Shown piece after piece: positions 34,677-47,500 of a stretch of 64,000 nt of DNA. The notes below the pieces were generated by a model. The model worked only from the letters and a program-made list of their open reading frames with translations. It did no database searches and had not been told where the DNA came from. A program made the position numbers and the translations under genes. The stretch comes from Dillenia suffruticosa (taxonomy: Eukaryota; Streptophyta; Magnoliopsida; Dilleniales; Dilleniaceae): contig JAVTVX010000020.1 in NCBI GenBank assembly GCA_033439265.1, forward strand, positions 14,278,001 to 14,342,000, read 5' to 3'. Position 1 is the first letter of the stretch. Every line of letters begins with the position of its first letter.

Positions 34677-37388
34677 TGTCACGTCCCGAACCGTGGACGT
34701 GAGCAGTCACCCATTAATCTGGATGTCAGCTGTATTTTTACAGAAAATCAAACAGAATCTCTCCATATTTTGGAGGTCTCCCAAGTATAATTTGACTTGT
34801 ATAATTCACAACCATCCTGTCAAACAACTAGGATAATGCAAGGCTTTTTAATTACTAGTAGTCCTAACCACAGACCTCTTCTGTCATGCCCAATTAGAGC
34901 ATAAATAGCCACTACACCGAGCGGGGCTAAAGTTTATACAATGTACAAAAATTTCCAAAGTAAAAATTTTTAAATGCTTCAAGTACCTCAATGCAAGTAA
35001 ATTGTGAGAGTTTCTCAAACAATGTCCATAATTTATACAATCATCCCATATAAATGTATACGGCCAACTACGGACCTCAATGTCATGATCTCATAAGATC
35101 GAAATAAAATAAAGACTTTAAATTTTTATTTGAATTAAATATCACGGTCATGAATACCGAATCCACCAATATGCTACGAAAACCTCTAGAGCCTATAACG
35201 TCACTCTATTACAGTAATCCTGTCTGAGGAAGATAAGGAGAGGGGTGAGTATCAGGGAAGATATTCAGTGAATGAGGGGATTAATATCAAACATAAATAG
35301 TGTGGGTGAACCATTGGAGTGTCAAACAACATTGTTTGTAACAATAATTTACATTTCATAGTAAAACATTATATGTTTAGTAATTTGAAATCATTTAACC
35401 AATCACACGATATCAAGCATATATGCATCTATTCAAAATCAAGTATTATTAAAGCAAGCAAAAAATGATCCTGATAGAGGTCAACCATGACCAAGGACAG
35501 GCGCATCGGGGGTTTTATTATGCATAAAGTTCAAAAATTGCTCTCTATGCCGACGTTAGCCATGAGTTCGCTGGGGCTAGCTCATCATCGTGTATAGGAA
35601 CCCGCCCGGTGCTAAACGGTGGTGTCACACACGCCCTCCCCCTTACATAGGTTCAACCAACCGCACCTATAGTCATTAGACATATGACGTTTGCGGATAC
35701 CTCCTGCAAAAGCGTATCTGGGCAACCAAGTGTCTCTACAAACGCCCTTCGTAACTATAGAATTAATCAAAGAATATCATCTCATCACAAGTGGACACCC
35801 GACCCATACAAATCATCTCATCACAAATGGGCATCCGACCCATACCGATTATCAAAACATTTTAAATCCGTGAGCCAATACAATCATCAAATCATTTCAA
35901 ATCCATATCAATGTGATGGTAGAATAGAAAACATATCTGGTTCTCAAATAATGACACAATATCATTTCATTTTATATCATGGATGCATAGTCATCGGAAA
36001 TATAAATTTACGACACTCCAAATGTCACAAAACAAGTTTTAAAATTTAATATCATATGTCGAGTCCATACATATCGAAAACATGTTTTATGAAAAACATG
36101 GCAGAAACAAGTTTTACTATTTCATGCAAGAGATTAGAGTCTCACTCACATTTTTAGGGAGGGTGGTCACTCTCTATTTTCAAATTAAATCAAATCTGAC
36201 TTTTCGAGTCTCCAAAAAGATTTCCCTAATCAAATTATCACAATTTAATATCAAACAAAAGCCTAATGAGAGATTTTCAATTTTTCTTTCCAATTTAATA
36301 CAACCCTAAATTTACACAATCACCTTTCTAGATTCCCGTTTCATCAATTTCGAATCACTTGACTCACAAATGATTAAATTTCTAATATTTCTCATTTTTC
36401 CTAATTTTTCTCGAATTAAACATATTTATGAATATATATGAATATAGCTTCCGATTCTAAATTCAACCTAAATTCGACAAAATCAATTCAAATATTGAAG
36501 TGATTGCATTTCTCTCACCTAGGGTTCCTCAGATCTCAAACCTAACTTTCGTTCGCCCGTCGAATTGGTCTAAAACCTGTAATATTTTCACATTTGAAAC
36601 TATGTTAGCAACTAACTCAAATTCTAAGCACCAAACCCTAGAACTACAACCAACGCAGCCGTTATCAGCAGTAAAGAAGCCGCGACCTAGGGTTCGAGGG
36701 TCGGTTGATGACTGTGGTTTGGGTTTCAACTGGGGTTGCAGCAAGGGAGCCCGCGCGCAGAAGAGCTCTCGAAGGAGAGAACAGATCGCGGGCTCGCGGG
36801 TTGTCGCGGGCTCGCGGGTTGTCGCGGTCTCGTAGGCTGTCGTGGGCTGGCGCGTTCACGGGCTGGCGCACTCACGGGCTGAGGCACGCACTCGCGAGCT
36901 GGACTACAGTCACACGCTTGCAGAAGGTCGCGCGTTGTGGCGCGCTCACGCTGTGGTACGCTCACCCGCTCGAGCTTGCGCTGTGGCGCGCTGGTGGAAG
37001 GTCGCGCGCTAACTCGAGGAGGATCGTGCTGTGGCGCATTCGTGCTTGTGTAGGGAAGCTTGCGCTGCGGTGTGCTTGCACGAGAGGGAGGGGCAATAGT
37101 GGAGAGAGCGGTGGATTTGGGCGAGGGAGGGCGGCGGGTTACGGGAAGGGGAAAAGGAGGAGAGAGAAAGGGAGGAAGAGAGAGAGAAACAGAGAGAGAG
37201 AGAGAGAGATTAGGGTTAAAAGCCCTAATTTGATTTGGGTGGGGGGTACACCAAAACGCAACACTTCTCTGTTGTGTTTTTTTTAACTCTTATTATTATT
37301 ATTAATATTATATATATATATATATATATATTTTTATAAATAAATTTATAACTAATTAACTTTGTAAATAAAAAAATTTAATAAATGG

Positions 37389-37425
<37 letters not shown>

Positions 37426-37623
37426 TCATTTTACACTAAAATTCGTGAATACGACAAAATTTAAAATATACTAAAAATTCAATTTAAATACCTCAAAATC
37501 AAAAATCAATATAAATAAATAAAATTTCTCTCCACACACATATATATAAACTGAAGAATATTTATTTATATATATTTTTTGAGAATAGTACACTATTACT
37601 GATACCACAGTGTCGGTGTTACA
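34677..37623 (-). repeat. 5' LTR of the Tekay-like element
   Basis: Partner of 26349-29349 with the same ends. A GC-rich block lies at about 36735-37110, built of cgcgggctcgcgggttgtcg-type units, followed by a (GA)n tract near 37190-37212 and (AT)n tracts near 37312 and 37396. The long plus-strand frame through this block is judged compositional. Confidence 0.8.
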
Positions 37624-37628
37624 GTCTG

Positions 37629-40420
37629 GATGATCCAGGTTCATTAATACTTGCTTGTGACACAAGAGTCCTGGATGTATATTGAACTCTATCCCCATCA
37701 TTGAAACTACGCCCAACTTGCTAGAAGATAATGGACCCAATTGGTGCCTAAACCAACAAAACAATTGATATCAACAATAAAACAATCGAATGAAATAATA
37801 TTAAAACAGAAAATGCTAGCCTTGTTGAATTTGCTATTAGGGTGAATAGAATTCTTGCATGTCCTGGAATTATGTCCTACCTGAAAACACCTCTTGCAGT
37901 GAATTGGTATACCCTTTCTCATAGATGGGGTTGAGACAACAATCTCATCAACACCTTTTCTCCTTTACTTCTTAGGCCTCCCAGGTTGCTTTCTAATGAA
38001 AGGAGGATTCACTTGTTCTAACCCCTCATAATTATCCCAATAATGCATAGATGTCATAGCATTAATGTTGCAAGTATAAGCCCTTAAGTACATTTCCTTG
38101 CCATAACATGAATGAACATATGACACCACAACTTTCTTGGTACTATGAATGGCTGCTATGGAATGAGTGCATGGAATTCCTGTCAACTGGAATAGGCCAC
38201 AAGTGCAGATCCTAGTTTCAAGGTCAACTTTGAATGTCCTTGTTGCATAATCTACTTCATACTGATCATTACTAAACCAAATAGCAATGCAGAATCTACT
38301 AAACATCTTATTTTTCTCCACTCTTTGCTGAATATTTGGACAGCTATTTCCCTTAAATTTCTCCATAGCCACTCTCTTAACTTGTATTCTCTTCATAAGT
38401 CTCTTTCTTATCGGGTGAAACATTTTCCCAATGGCCATTGACCTTACCTTAAGTATAAAGTTGTTGAAATTTTCATTCATATTGTTGACAAGTATATCAC
38501 TCTTATTTGCATGACTAAAGTATGCTCTTGAGTACAAGTGAGGTGATACTTTTTTCAGCCAACTTGCTGTGTTTTTTTCAATTCTCTCCAGGTTACCCAA
38601 AACTCTTTCAAAGTCTCTGACATTCCCTCCTAATGCCGCTGCCCAACTAAAGTCCCTTAACTCCTTTCTCTTGAACTTTTCTTTGAAATTCTGATATAGA
38701 AGTCTAACACATACTCAATGTTTAGAATGTGGAAACACTTCTTCAAGTGATTTGACCAACCACTTTTGCCTGTCAGATATGAATGTCCAAGGACATTCAT
38801 TGCCAAGCCAATAATAGTCTTTAACTCAACTAGAAATTAATGCCAACTTTCAAATCTCTCTGACTGTACCATAGTCAAGGCAAGTAGAAACATATTCTCA
38901 CTACCATCCCTTCCCATTGCTGTTAGTAGTTGACCTCCAAATGGACTCTTCAAGAAACACCCATCTAAACCAATAATGGGCCTGCATCCTTTAAGAAATC
39001 TTCTCCTTATTACATCCAAACACCAAAACATCCTTTGAAATGTAAGCAAGTCATGGTCATCATATCTTTCCACTTTAATAGTAACATGATTGCCAAACAT
39101 GTTATGCAATACTTGTTGGACATAAGCTTTAATCTTGTGATATTGCTCAACATCAGTACCATGGATGTCCTCCAATGCATGCCTCTTCATCTTATAGGTC
39201 TGCCTCAAACTTATATCTACCATCAGTTCTCTCCTAACAGTGTTTTGCAAACCTTTCAAACTGCAGTTTGGATCATCTCTAATATAATATTGAAATTTCT
39301 TAGATATTTAGCATTTGCATGACCATTTTTATATTCTTTCCACATTTTGACTGCCTCTCAAAGTCTTGATTTGAAAGGTCATCTCCTTTTGAATTTGACT
39401 AGCATGAGCCTCTAAGAACAGCCTTTCTTGCATGTTATAGTAATTCTATGAGAGTCATATTTAAGATACTTGTATGTATAGGCTTCTCAGACATGCCACT
39501 CAATCAAAGCTTCCTTAAAAACTTTTTTCTTTGTACATTTCTGGCTTACTTTGAGTTTAAAGTTTGGTTTCTTGAATTCAGATTTAGGATCAAAGTTTGG
39601 GAGATTTGATCCATGTATTGACCTTCCATCATCATCACTTATGACTTTATTTAGCAAATCTTCCTTATCTAGATCATCAGTCTCAGTCCATATTTCATTT
39701 AACCGAGCGGTCCCCAACTTTTGTTGTGGCTAGTTTCCTTCATTTACATGGTTTGACTCATCAACATCTAGCCCTTGAATTTTTTTTCCTAAACCACCAA
39801 AGATATCCTCATCTTTCGAGCATTCAAACCCTTCTTCCAGCCAAGATGCTTTGTCATAAGTTTCGGAATTGACATCATTATCACTTTCTATGGATTTTTC
39901 ATTGGCAGTTTCTTTTTTTAATAATTTTTTTCTAATGCTCTTTAGACCACTTTGATTATTTCTAGAAGGCCCACATGCATCATCGCCCTAACTAGCATTA
40001 ACTTATTCTACTCTAAAGTTCTCCCTTTTAGATCCACAGGAATGTGACACAACTTGCTTGCTTTCTACCCCTTTTTCTACATACAAGTTAATTTCATATT
40101 CATCTTCATATGCTTCGAATAAGGTATGAATGTCATCCTCACTATTTATCTCAACTACACTTACATCTATGCCACAAGATGGAAGTTAAGGTACAATTTA
40201 ACTTCACCTGGATCTTTATCATAGAATGAATTACACTTGATATCTAACTCACTCTAACATAATTTATTTCTAGGATAGCTATTAAATACTACAAATCTAT
40301 CACATATATACTTTATTGGGTATAATAGATTTGATTCCCATAAGAATCTCCCACTATATTGAAACTTAACATATACCATTTCAAGCTTAGTTCTAAGAGG
40401 CAGTTTTTTTTACCCATTTT
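37629..40420 (-). pseudogene. MURA-like MULE transposase (MuDR family)
   Basis: Read on the minus strand, an acidic N-terminal part lies upstream of 39720. The MuDR N-terminal domain follows at about 39530-39400 (KVFKEALIEWHV, then a KCKKGC-like motif). The catalytic core has IIGLDGCFLK near 38975 (Asp codon 38963-38965) and FISDRQK near 38775 (Asp codon 38772-38774). A SWIM zinc finger, CTCG-...-CTH, lies near 38200, with PGRPKK at 37970 and a CCHC knuckle (CKRCFQVGHNSRTC) near 37880. Breaks include a stop after ESWH near 38837, a frameshift just after it, TGA at 38715-38717 and a stop right after PGRPKK. An intron may separate the knuckle from the last part. The gypsy element cuts its tail. 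Confidence 0.8.
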
Positions 40421-41236
40421 GATATAGGATAATCTGTATAAATACAAAGGAAGATAAATACATATAAATATTAATATTGTTGCAGACAAAATAAGTACTA
40501 CAAAAAAGACATCTTTTCCACGCATCAAAACAAAAGATAAACACTATAGTCTTAAATCTATGACGTAATATACCCACTGTTCAGATAAAAAAAAATTATC
40601 CTACAGTTCTACATATGAGAATGACCCCACATCATCATACAGCATGTGTGGTTCAAATATTATTCTACATTCAAAACAATAATTCATTGAAACCCTAAAA
40701 ATGCTTTATAGAAAAAATTAAAAAATTTAGAAAAAAATCCCTTAACTAGATTTATCTATACTTTTCAAAAAAATTTTGACATTCAATCTTTCTCCACTAG
40801 ATCCTACTGAAATCAACCCTTAAATTTCCTACCAGTGCCTAAAATATGCTTTATACGAAAAACAAAAAATATAGAAACAATATAACCACTCACTTAAATT
40901 ATTCGAAACATTCTATTTCTGTCAAATAAAATTTAAATTTATAAAAAAATGAAACCCTAAATGGGGAAAAAACAACAACAACAACAACTTCTTTCCTAAT
41001 AGTGCCTTCAATCTCCCTTTCTCAATCCGAAAAAACTTTGATCTTATCTCCTTGCTCAAATGGAAAATCCCCTTACTCAAAATGTTCGATCATTGTTTGC
41101 CTCTCTCTCTCTCTCTCTCTCTAGAATGGAAAAAAACAAAGTGTTTTTTAGGGTTTTGAAAAGAAAAAATTTTAAGAGGAGTATAATCGGTATTTTATAA
41201 AATCCTGTTAAATCTTCGTTTTTTATGACTTTTATT
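40421..41236 (-). other. Promoter-side region of the MULE transposase
   Basis: AT-rich non-coding sequence between the transposase start region and the right TIR. It includes a (CT)n run at about 41101-41124 (GA-rich on the transposase strand) that could be leader or promoter sequence. The true start codon is not clear. Confidence 0.45.
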
Positions 41237-41346
41237 ATCCACTTGCCATACTTTTTAAAACCATATGAATATAAATTGATATTTTTTCACCATAAGGGAG
41301 GTATGTGGATTTCGACCAAACCATAGGGGGAAAATGTAATTTTCCA
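41237..41346 (-). repeat. Right terminal inverted repeat of the MULE
   Basis: Reverse complement partner of 23661-23770. It contains gaccaaaccatagggggaaa and ttttttcaccataaggga. The outer end is followed by tttcattta, the matching half of the target duplication. Confidence 0.8.
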
Positions 41347-41355
41347 TTTCATTTA

Positions 41356-42967
41356 TATCACACACACGTGCGCGCATTTATTTCAAATACATATTTTAAT
41401 TAATTAGAAGCATTTTAAACATTAAAATTCATTCCATCATGCCTAATTCCCTTCTCAAAGTATAAAATCTCCCTATCCAATGGTGTTGTGAATATATTTG
41501 TAATTTGCTTTTTTTTCTCAATGGACTCAAGGATAATATCATTCTTAAGCACACAATTTCTAATAAAATGATATCTAACCTTGACGTATTTAGTCCTAGA
41601 GTGGTGTACTGGGTTTTTTGTTAAATTTATAACACTTGTGTTATCTATCTTGATTGGAACATTCCAAGTTTAAACCATAATCATGGAGTTGATGCTTGAT
41701 CTAAAGGATTTGACCACAATATTGTCTAGCAATCACATACTCTACTTCCGTGGTGGAAGTAACAATACTATTTTATTTCCTAGATGACCATGAAACTAGT
41801 ATACTCCTAAAAAATTGGCATGTATCACTTGTACTCTTTCTATCTAATTTATACCTTGCAAAATCAACATTTGAGAATCTATACAACTCAAATGAAGAGT
41901 TCCTATCATACCATAGTCCTAAGTTGCATGTATCCTTTAAATACTTGAAAATTCTTTTTACAATTGTTAAGTGTGACTCTTTAGGATTAGATTGAAATCT
42001 TACACACAAGTATACACTATATAAAATATATGGCCTAGTATAAAATCAATGTGAATTTGTATCTTTCATATCTCAAATATAACCTAAGAATATTGAGGAA
42101 GCCTTAGAGATGAGAATTGGATTTTATCCATATAAGAAGAACTAAATCAATTTAAAAGAAATGAAGTGTGGGACTTAGTCCTAGGCCCATGGATCAATCT
42201 ATGATAGGTATTAAATAGGTGTTTAGAAACAAACTGTATGAAAATGGCACAATTACTAAAAATAAGACAAAACTAGTAGCTTAAAGATATAATCAAAAAG
42301 AAGGAATAGATTATATATGCCCCTATGGCTAGGCTAGAAGTCATTAGAATGCTACTTATTTTTACTTATTTCATGAATTTCAAATTTTACCAAATGGACG
42401 TCAAGAGTACATTCTTCAATGGTGTAATTAATGAAATAGTGTATATAGAACAACAACTAGATTTGAACATTCAAACATCCTGACCATGTACTGGGTTTTT
42501 TGTTAAATTTATAACACTTGTGTTATCTATCTTGATTGGAACATTCCAAGTTTAAACCATAATCATGGAGTTGATGCTTGATCTAAAGGATTTGACCACA
42601 ATATTGTCTAGCAATCACATACTCTACTTCCGTGGTGGAAGTAACAATACTATTTTATTTCCTAGATGACCATGAAACTAGTATACTCCTAAAAAATTGG
42701 CATGTATCACTTGTACTCTTTCTATCTAATTTATACCTTGCAAAATCAACATTTGAGAATCTATACAACTCAAATGAAGAGTTCCTATCATACCATAGTC
42801 CTAAGTTGCATGTATCCTTTAAATACTTGAAAATTCTTTTTACAATTGTTAAGTGTGACTCTTTAGGATTAGATTGAAATCTTACACACAAGTATACACT
42901 ATATAAAATATATGGCCTAAAAGTAGTCAAGTATAGCACTGATCATATCATACTCCTATAAAGCTTA
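41356..42967 (-). pseudogene. RNase H end of element C pol, rearranged
   Basis: RNase H-type sequence on the minus strand (CVRFQSNPKESHLTIVKRIF, then FKYLKDTCNLGLWYD) ends in a degenerate tail near 41415. The part 41605-42037 occurs a second time at 42487-42919. Between the copies lies an inverted piece of RT (42037-42490). The second copy joins the first RNase H residues (LYLTTFRPYILYSV) that continue across element E to 50084. The plus-strand frames over both copies (81 codons each, identical) are shadows of this gene. Confidence 0.75.
41605..42919. repeat. Duplication-inversion-duplication inside element C
   Basis: Direct repeats 41605-42037 and 42487-42919 (433 bp, offset 882) appear identical. 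The interval 42037-42490 is a reverse-complement copy of 50520-50973 (454 bp). I found a single difference, at 42292 versus 50718. The junctions have short overlaps: tgta at the right end and one base at the left. The donor lies on the other side of element E and would have been about 0.5 kb away before E inserted. Confidence 0.9.
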
Positions 42968-43453
42968 TGTTGGATTTAATTGACACAACATACGCATACG
43001 GAAATATAGTAAATAGATCGGAATTTTTTGAGATAAGTACTTCGATGGGGTCGGTTTTCAAAAATCCAATCATGTCACGAAATCTCTCGAATGGATTGCA
43101 TAGTCGGGATGGTGATCATGGGATCGAGCCACCATCGCAGTACCACGACACCTCAAGCCTCAATTACAGTGAATCCTTTGATGAGAGAGATTTCTTACGC
43201 AAAATTTCTCAAACCCTCATAGTATTCTCTCTCTAGAGATTTGTTTTTTCTCTCAAAAAGCCTAGCGTCCTTTCTCTATGGAAGAGCAGGTCTCACGTGG
43301 GTATACTCATTAGGGTTAATTAGGTTTACATTATTAGGGGTTAATCAGGAGTTACCAAAAATGATGGTTAATGGGGTGATAAAAATATAATGGGAGTTAC
43401 CCCATTATCCCTTAATTTACCAAAATACCCCTCAATTGGCATACAAACCAACA
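42968..43453 (-). repeat. 3' LTR of copia element E
   Basis: Partner of 49590-50083. The inner border on its upper side reads, on the minus strand, gcaagtgaggga before the LTR start, a short polypurine tract. Confidence 0.8.
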
Positions 43454-44550
43454 TCCCTCACTTGCACATGAAAGCATTTTACGTCCATCACAAGATCACA
43501 ACTTATGCGATCATCACATCACCCTGCTGGATTTTCATACATGATTAGATGTCATGCGATCAGTGAGTACTCCTATAAGCAAAGACTTCTCGATACACCT
43601 ATTAAAATGATCGAGAAGTCACCATTAGTATAAAAAAGAACTCACTATACCCCAGATCTAATGCAGTTACATCTATCAAGCCACTTTCCTTATCGAAAGT
43701 GATTCCCAATCGTTTGCTCGACTATGTATTCACTATTATGTTTAAATTCCAATATAGATTAACATAGCAGGACGACCTGTGATTACAACACCATGATGTA
43801 ATGCCGATTGGTCTTCCTTTTCCTAAACTTAGATCTATCAATCTCAATTCAGCTGCTTTCCTAGACCTGCCCCTTAGACCTCAATTTATCTTCAGCCCAT
43901 AGGTAAACAGATTAAAGTAGCAACACTGAATCAAAACTTCTAGAAATAGCCGAAAGTAATAAGGGGACAAAAGATCACACCCAATAGATCTCAAGTCTCA
44001 CACAGTGGGAACGGTAATCATGATTAGATTATTGTCTCAAATAATTACTCTCACTATCCCATGGTCGTCTTATCACACGTGGTATGAAACACGTGTGACA
44101 GTGTTATTCTCTCATCTCTCAAAGGGCATATGTCTATTTTCTTTAATACTGTACAGGTATGAGACTCAATTTAAACATAAAACTTTATCTAAAGATCTCA
44201 AAGATAGTATCTCAGAGATAATATTACTAATCGCGGGTGATATCTAAGATTTCAGATCTGGCTACTTACAGATAATATGGATGTAGGTATTTTCATGTCA
44301 GTCAAATCGTAGATGACCTCATCCTGAACACATATCATGATGACTCATATTATATTAGGATCACTCTCAAAACCTCTTACGACTAGAAACTATTTCATCC
44401 TCGCTCATTTAGAGCTAGAGGTGATCACTCATGTGAGAGAGTTGACCATGCCTGTTTGACACATCTTTTATCACAACACAGAATATATATGATAATAAAT
44501 GAGTGCAAAAAATAAACTTGTGACACAATAATACACGCATATCATATATT
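43454..44550 (-). other. 3' untranslated region of copia element E
   Basis: Non-coding. It is collinear with 13884-15026 of element D in inverted orientation, for example gtattcactattatgtttaa near 43728 against the reverse complement near 14735. Small frames here are not genes. Confidence 0.6.
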
Positions 44551-47500
44551 TCAACAAGCATAAAAAAGAAGTACATAATGAGAAATTCAAAGTATACCGA
44601 ACCTAATGATTCCTTGTCTCACAAAGGAATCTCTAATAATGAGTTTGATGAAAAGATCAGCTACCATACTATACGTAAAAGTATACTTAGTTGTCACAAT
44701 ACCCTTCTCAGTAATATCTATCATAGAGTAATAATTAGTATCTATGTATTTGGACTTATTGTGATATTTAGGATCTCGGTTATTGGCAATGGCAGTTTAA
44801 CTATTATAATAATCATCGCTGACCTCTCACTGTCAGGCACAACCCCTAAGTCACCCAGAAATTTCTGAAACCAAATACTCTCCTGAACTTCCATCACAAG
44901 TTCAGTCTCTATCGGAGATAAAGCTATACAGGTTCGCTTCTACTACTCTAAGAAGATAAAACCTTATGTCAGTTTACGTCCATCCAGATCGCTACTCCCA
45001 GTTGGCGTCTGAATACCCAATGAAACATAAATCACCTCATCCATAACACAAGGAGAGGTCTGAAGTTCTCTTGAAATATCTTAGAATCCTTTTTACTACT
45101 TTCCAGTGATCCCTTCCAGAATTCGATTGATACCTACTCACTAGATCGACTGCAAAATAAACATCTAGTCGTGTATGTCTCATCGCATACATTAGACTAT
45201 ACATTGCATGTATATGTCTCATTGCATACACTAAAAAACACATTGCACTGGTATAAGAGATTCTACTCATCTCCATTATTTCTTCTTGAATTTTAGTATA
45301 TATATCAAGACTCAAGTCTTCACTTTTAGTGATTGAGTATCTATTCTGTTGTCCTTGCTCATCTAGAAATGCTCAAGAATCTACTTGATGTAGAACTCTT
45401 GTTAAAGAGTCAACACCGTTCTCAAGTGATCCCTCTGGATCCTGATTTTGAGAATGAACTAAACCACACCCAAAAACAATAACCATATTTCAATGGTCAT
45501 TAGATACTCTCTGTTGTTTCCGACCAATAGAATGTCACCCACATATAAGAATATGATCATTAAAGAGTTATCGAAACGTATCAGATAGACACAATGATCC
45601 TCCTCGATTATTATAATATCATAAGTATCATTTTCTCATGAAATCTCAGATACCACTGTTTAGATAATAGTTTAAGGCCGTATGTTGACTTCCAAAGTCA
45701 ACAGACCTTATCCACCGATCTACTAGAATAAACCTAGAAGGATGTTCTATGTAGATCACCTGATCCAGACTTCCATTACGAAAAGCAATCTTTACATCCA
45801 TTTAGTGTAACTCCAGATCCATGTTCATGACAATCGTTAAAAATAAGCGGATCAAGGTAAGTTGGACTATGACTCCCTAGTAGTCCAAACCCTTAGTTTA
45901 AATGTAACCATTGGCTACTAGATGGGCCTTATACCTTTCCATCGATCCGTCGACCTTTCTCTTAACTTTGAGAACTTACTTGTTCCCAATAGTCCTTTTA
46001 CCCTTAGACAAATCAATTAGGTCCTAGACCTTGTTAATTCTCATCAACTCCTTTTCTTCATCTATGGCTTTCAACAAATAGTCTCGAGAGCCTCTTAGAC
46101 CATTTTAGATTTCTCATCATCCTCTAGAATCATAATGAGGGGCTCACCCTCAATCGGGAGAGACTTTTACGTACTCATCCTCGATACTCTTACGAGGAGA
46201 GAGAACCTCTTTATCTTTTGATGGATCACTCCCACTGAAACCAAAATCCGTAATGGATTCTTATATTCCACCGCTGGGTTCCCCCGAGCCACTAGGCTCA
46301 TCTATCTGATATAAGGTAAGGTCCAGATTAATTTCACCTCTCTTAGGAAAATTATTCTCTAAGAATGTGGTACCACGAGACTCAATCTCGATAATAGTGC
46401 CATCTGTATGTTCACCTAAGAACACATACTTCTCATGAGCCTAATTTGTCGTACGATGTGAGATATCGCGGCACAACCCTATAACATCAAGTGGCTAAGG
46501 TCAAACTATCTCCCTATCCAAAACTCATATGAGGTACTGATTACGGACTTTAATAAGACATAGTTGAGAATGTAGATTGTAATCAATAAAAAATCTCCCC
46601 AATGGGAGATGGACACATTGACTTGTGTCATCATAGATCTCACAATTTCCAACAAAATCCTATTCTTTATCTCGGCTACTCCGTTCTATTGTAAAGTAGT
46701 AGTAATAGTTAGTAATCTCATAGTACTCTTCTCGAAATAGAGCTCTCTGTGTCGTTTAGACGAATACTCACGCACCCGATCGGTTTTGAGAGTCTCCACT
46801 CTCAAATCTAACCAATTCTTAATCTCGCTAATGAACCTCCTGAAGTATTCTAATGTCTCAGACTTGTACGAGATTAGATAGACGAACCAAAACATGTATA
46901 TGCATCTGTGAACACCATAATGTGTACAACTCCATTTTAGGCTTTCATGCTCATAAGGCCACAAATATCAGAGTGGTCCAACTGCAATGGAGTCCCAGCT
47001 CTTATTGCATTGCCAAATAGTTTTCTTGTAGTTTTGTTGACTAGATAAAACTCACATATGGGTAACTTGAATCTGGTTAATGGGTCCAACAAACCACTCG
47101 TTACTAACCAGTTCATCACCTCTTGTCTAATGTGTCCAAGTCTACCATGCCACCTATATACATTATCATCTACACAATCAGATGTAAAGACAATAAAAGA
47201 ATGTTAAGAAAACCATTAGAAGGAGTAGCACATAGTGCATTCCATCCATCATAGATCAAAACCAGAACAAATCAAAAAGACTATCGTATTTAATAAAACA
47301 GATGATTTCTTGCATATCTTATGCAATCTTAGACAAGGTACTAAATTCAAGTTTCGTCGAATGCTCGAAGCATAAACAATATCATAGCAAGTGTCGATCC
47401 CTCTGATGACGACAAATGCTCTATTCCTCATGTAAATCCTCCTAACCCGAGGATTCACTTGGCGAAACTTTATATACATACTCCTGTCTCAAGCTACGTA

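Larger units (their letters stand above)
26349..37623 (-). mobile_element. Ty3/gypsy chromovirus of the Tekay/Del type, full length but dead
   Basis: LTRs at 26349-29349 and 34677-37623 (about 3.0 and 2.95 kb) start TGTCACG and end GTTACA. The perfect target duplication gtctg is at 26344-26348 and 37624-37628. The coding region runs on the minus strand: gag with zinc knuckles, aspartic protease, RT, RNase H, integrase and a C-terminal chromodomain remnant. The pol wording and long LTRs are those of Tekay/Del chromoviruses. The primer site lies just below 34677 and the polypurine tract just above 29349. The LTRs differ by many substitutions and indels (more than 10% by eye), so the insertion is not recent. 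Confidence 0.85.
23661..41346 (-). mobile_element. MuDR-type Mutator-like element (MULE), split by a Tekay-like gypsy element
   Basis: The terminal inverted repeats are about 100 bp (23661-23770 and 41237-41346). They share long blocks such as CCCCCTATGGTTTGGTC and CTTATGGTGAAAAAAT. The flanks ttctattta (23652-23660) and tttcattta (41347-41355) agree at 7 of 9 positions, the 9-bp duplication length typical of Mutator. Without the nested gypsy element (26349-37628 including one duplication) it would be about 6.4 kb. It holds a MURA-like transposase on the minus strand and a second gene, GRF zinc finger plus membrane helix, on the plus strand. Both are broken. Confidence 0.8.

Noticed and set aside
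36705..37286. The 193-codon plus-strand open frame rich in Arg, Ala and Gly
   Set aside because: It lies within the GC-rich block of a Tekay-like LTR. The homologous blocks at 28545-28900 and 57165-57650 do not keep the same frame, so it is a product of composition.
41750..42877. Two identical 81-codon plus-strand frames
   Set aside because: They are antisense to the RNase H of element C and identical only because the underlying DNA is duplicated.
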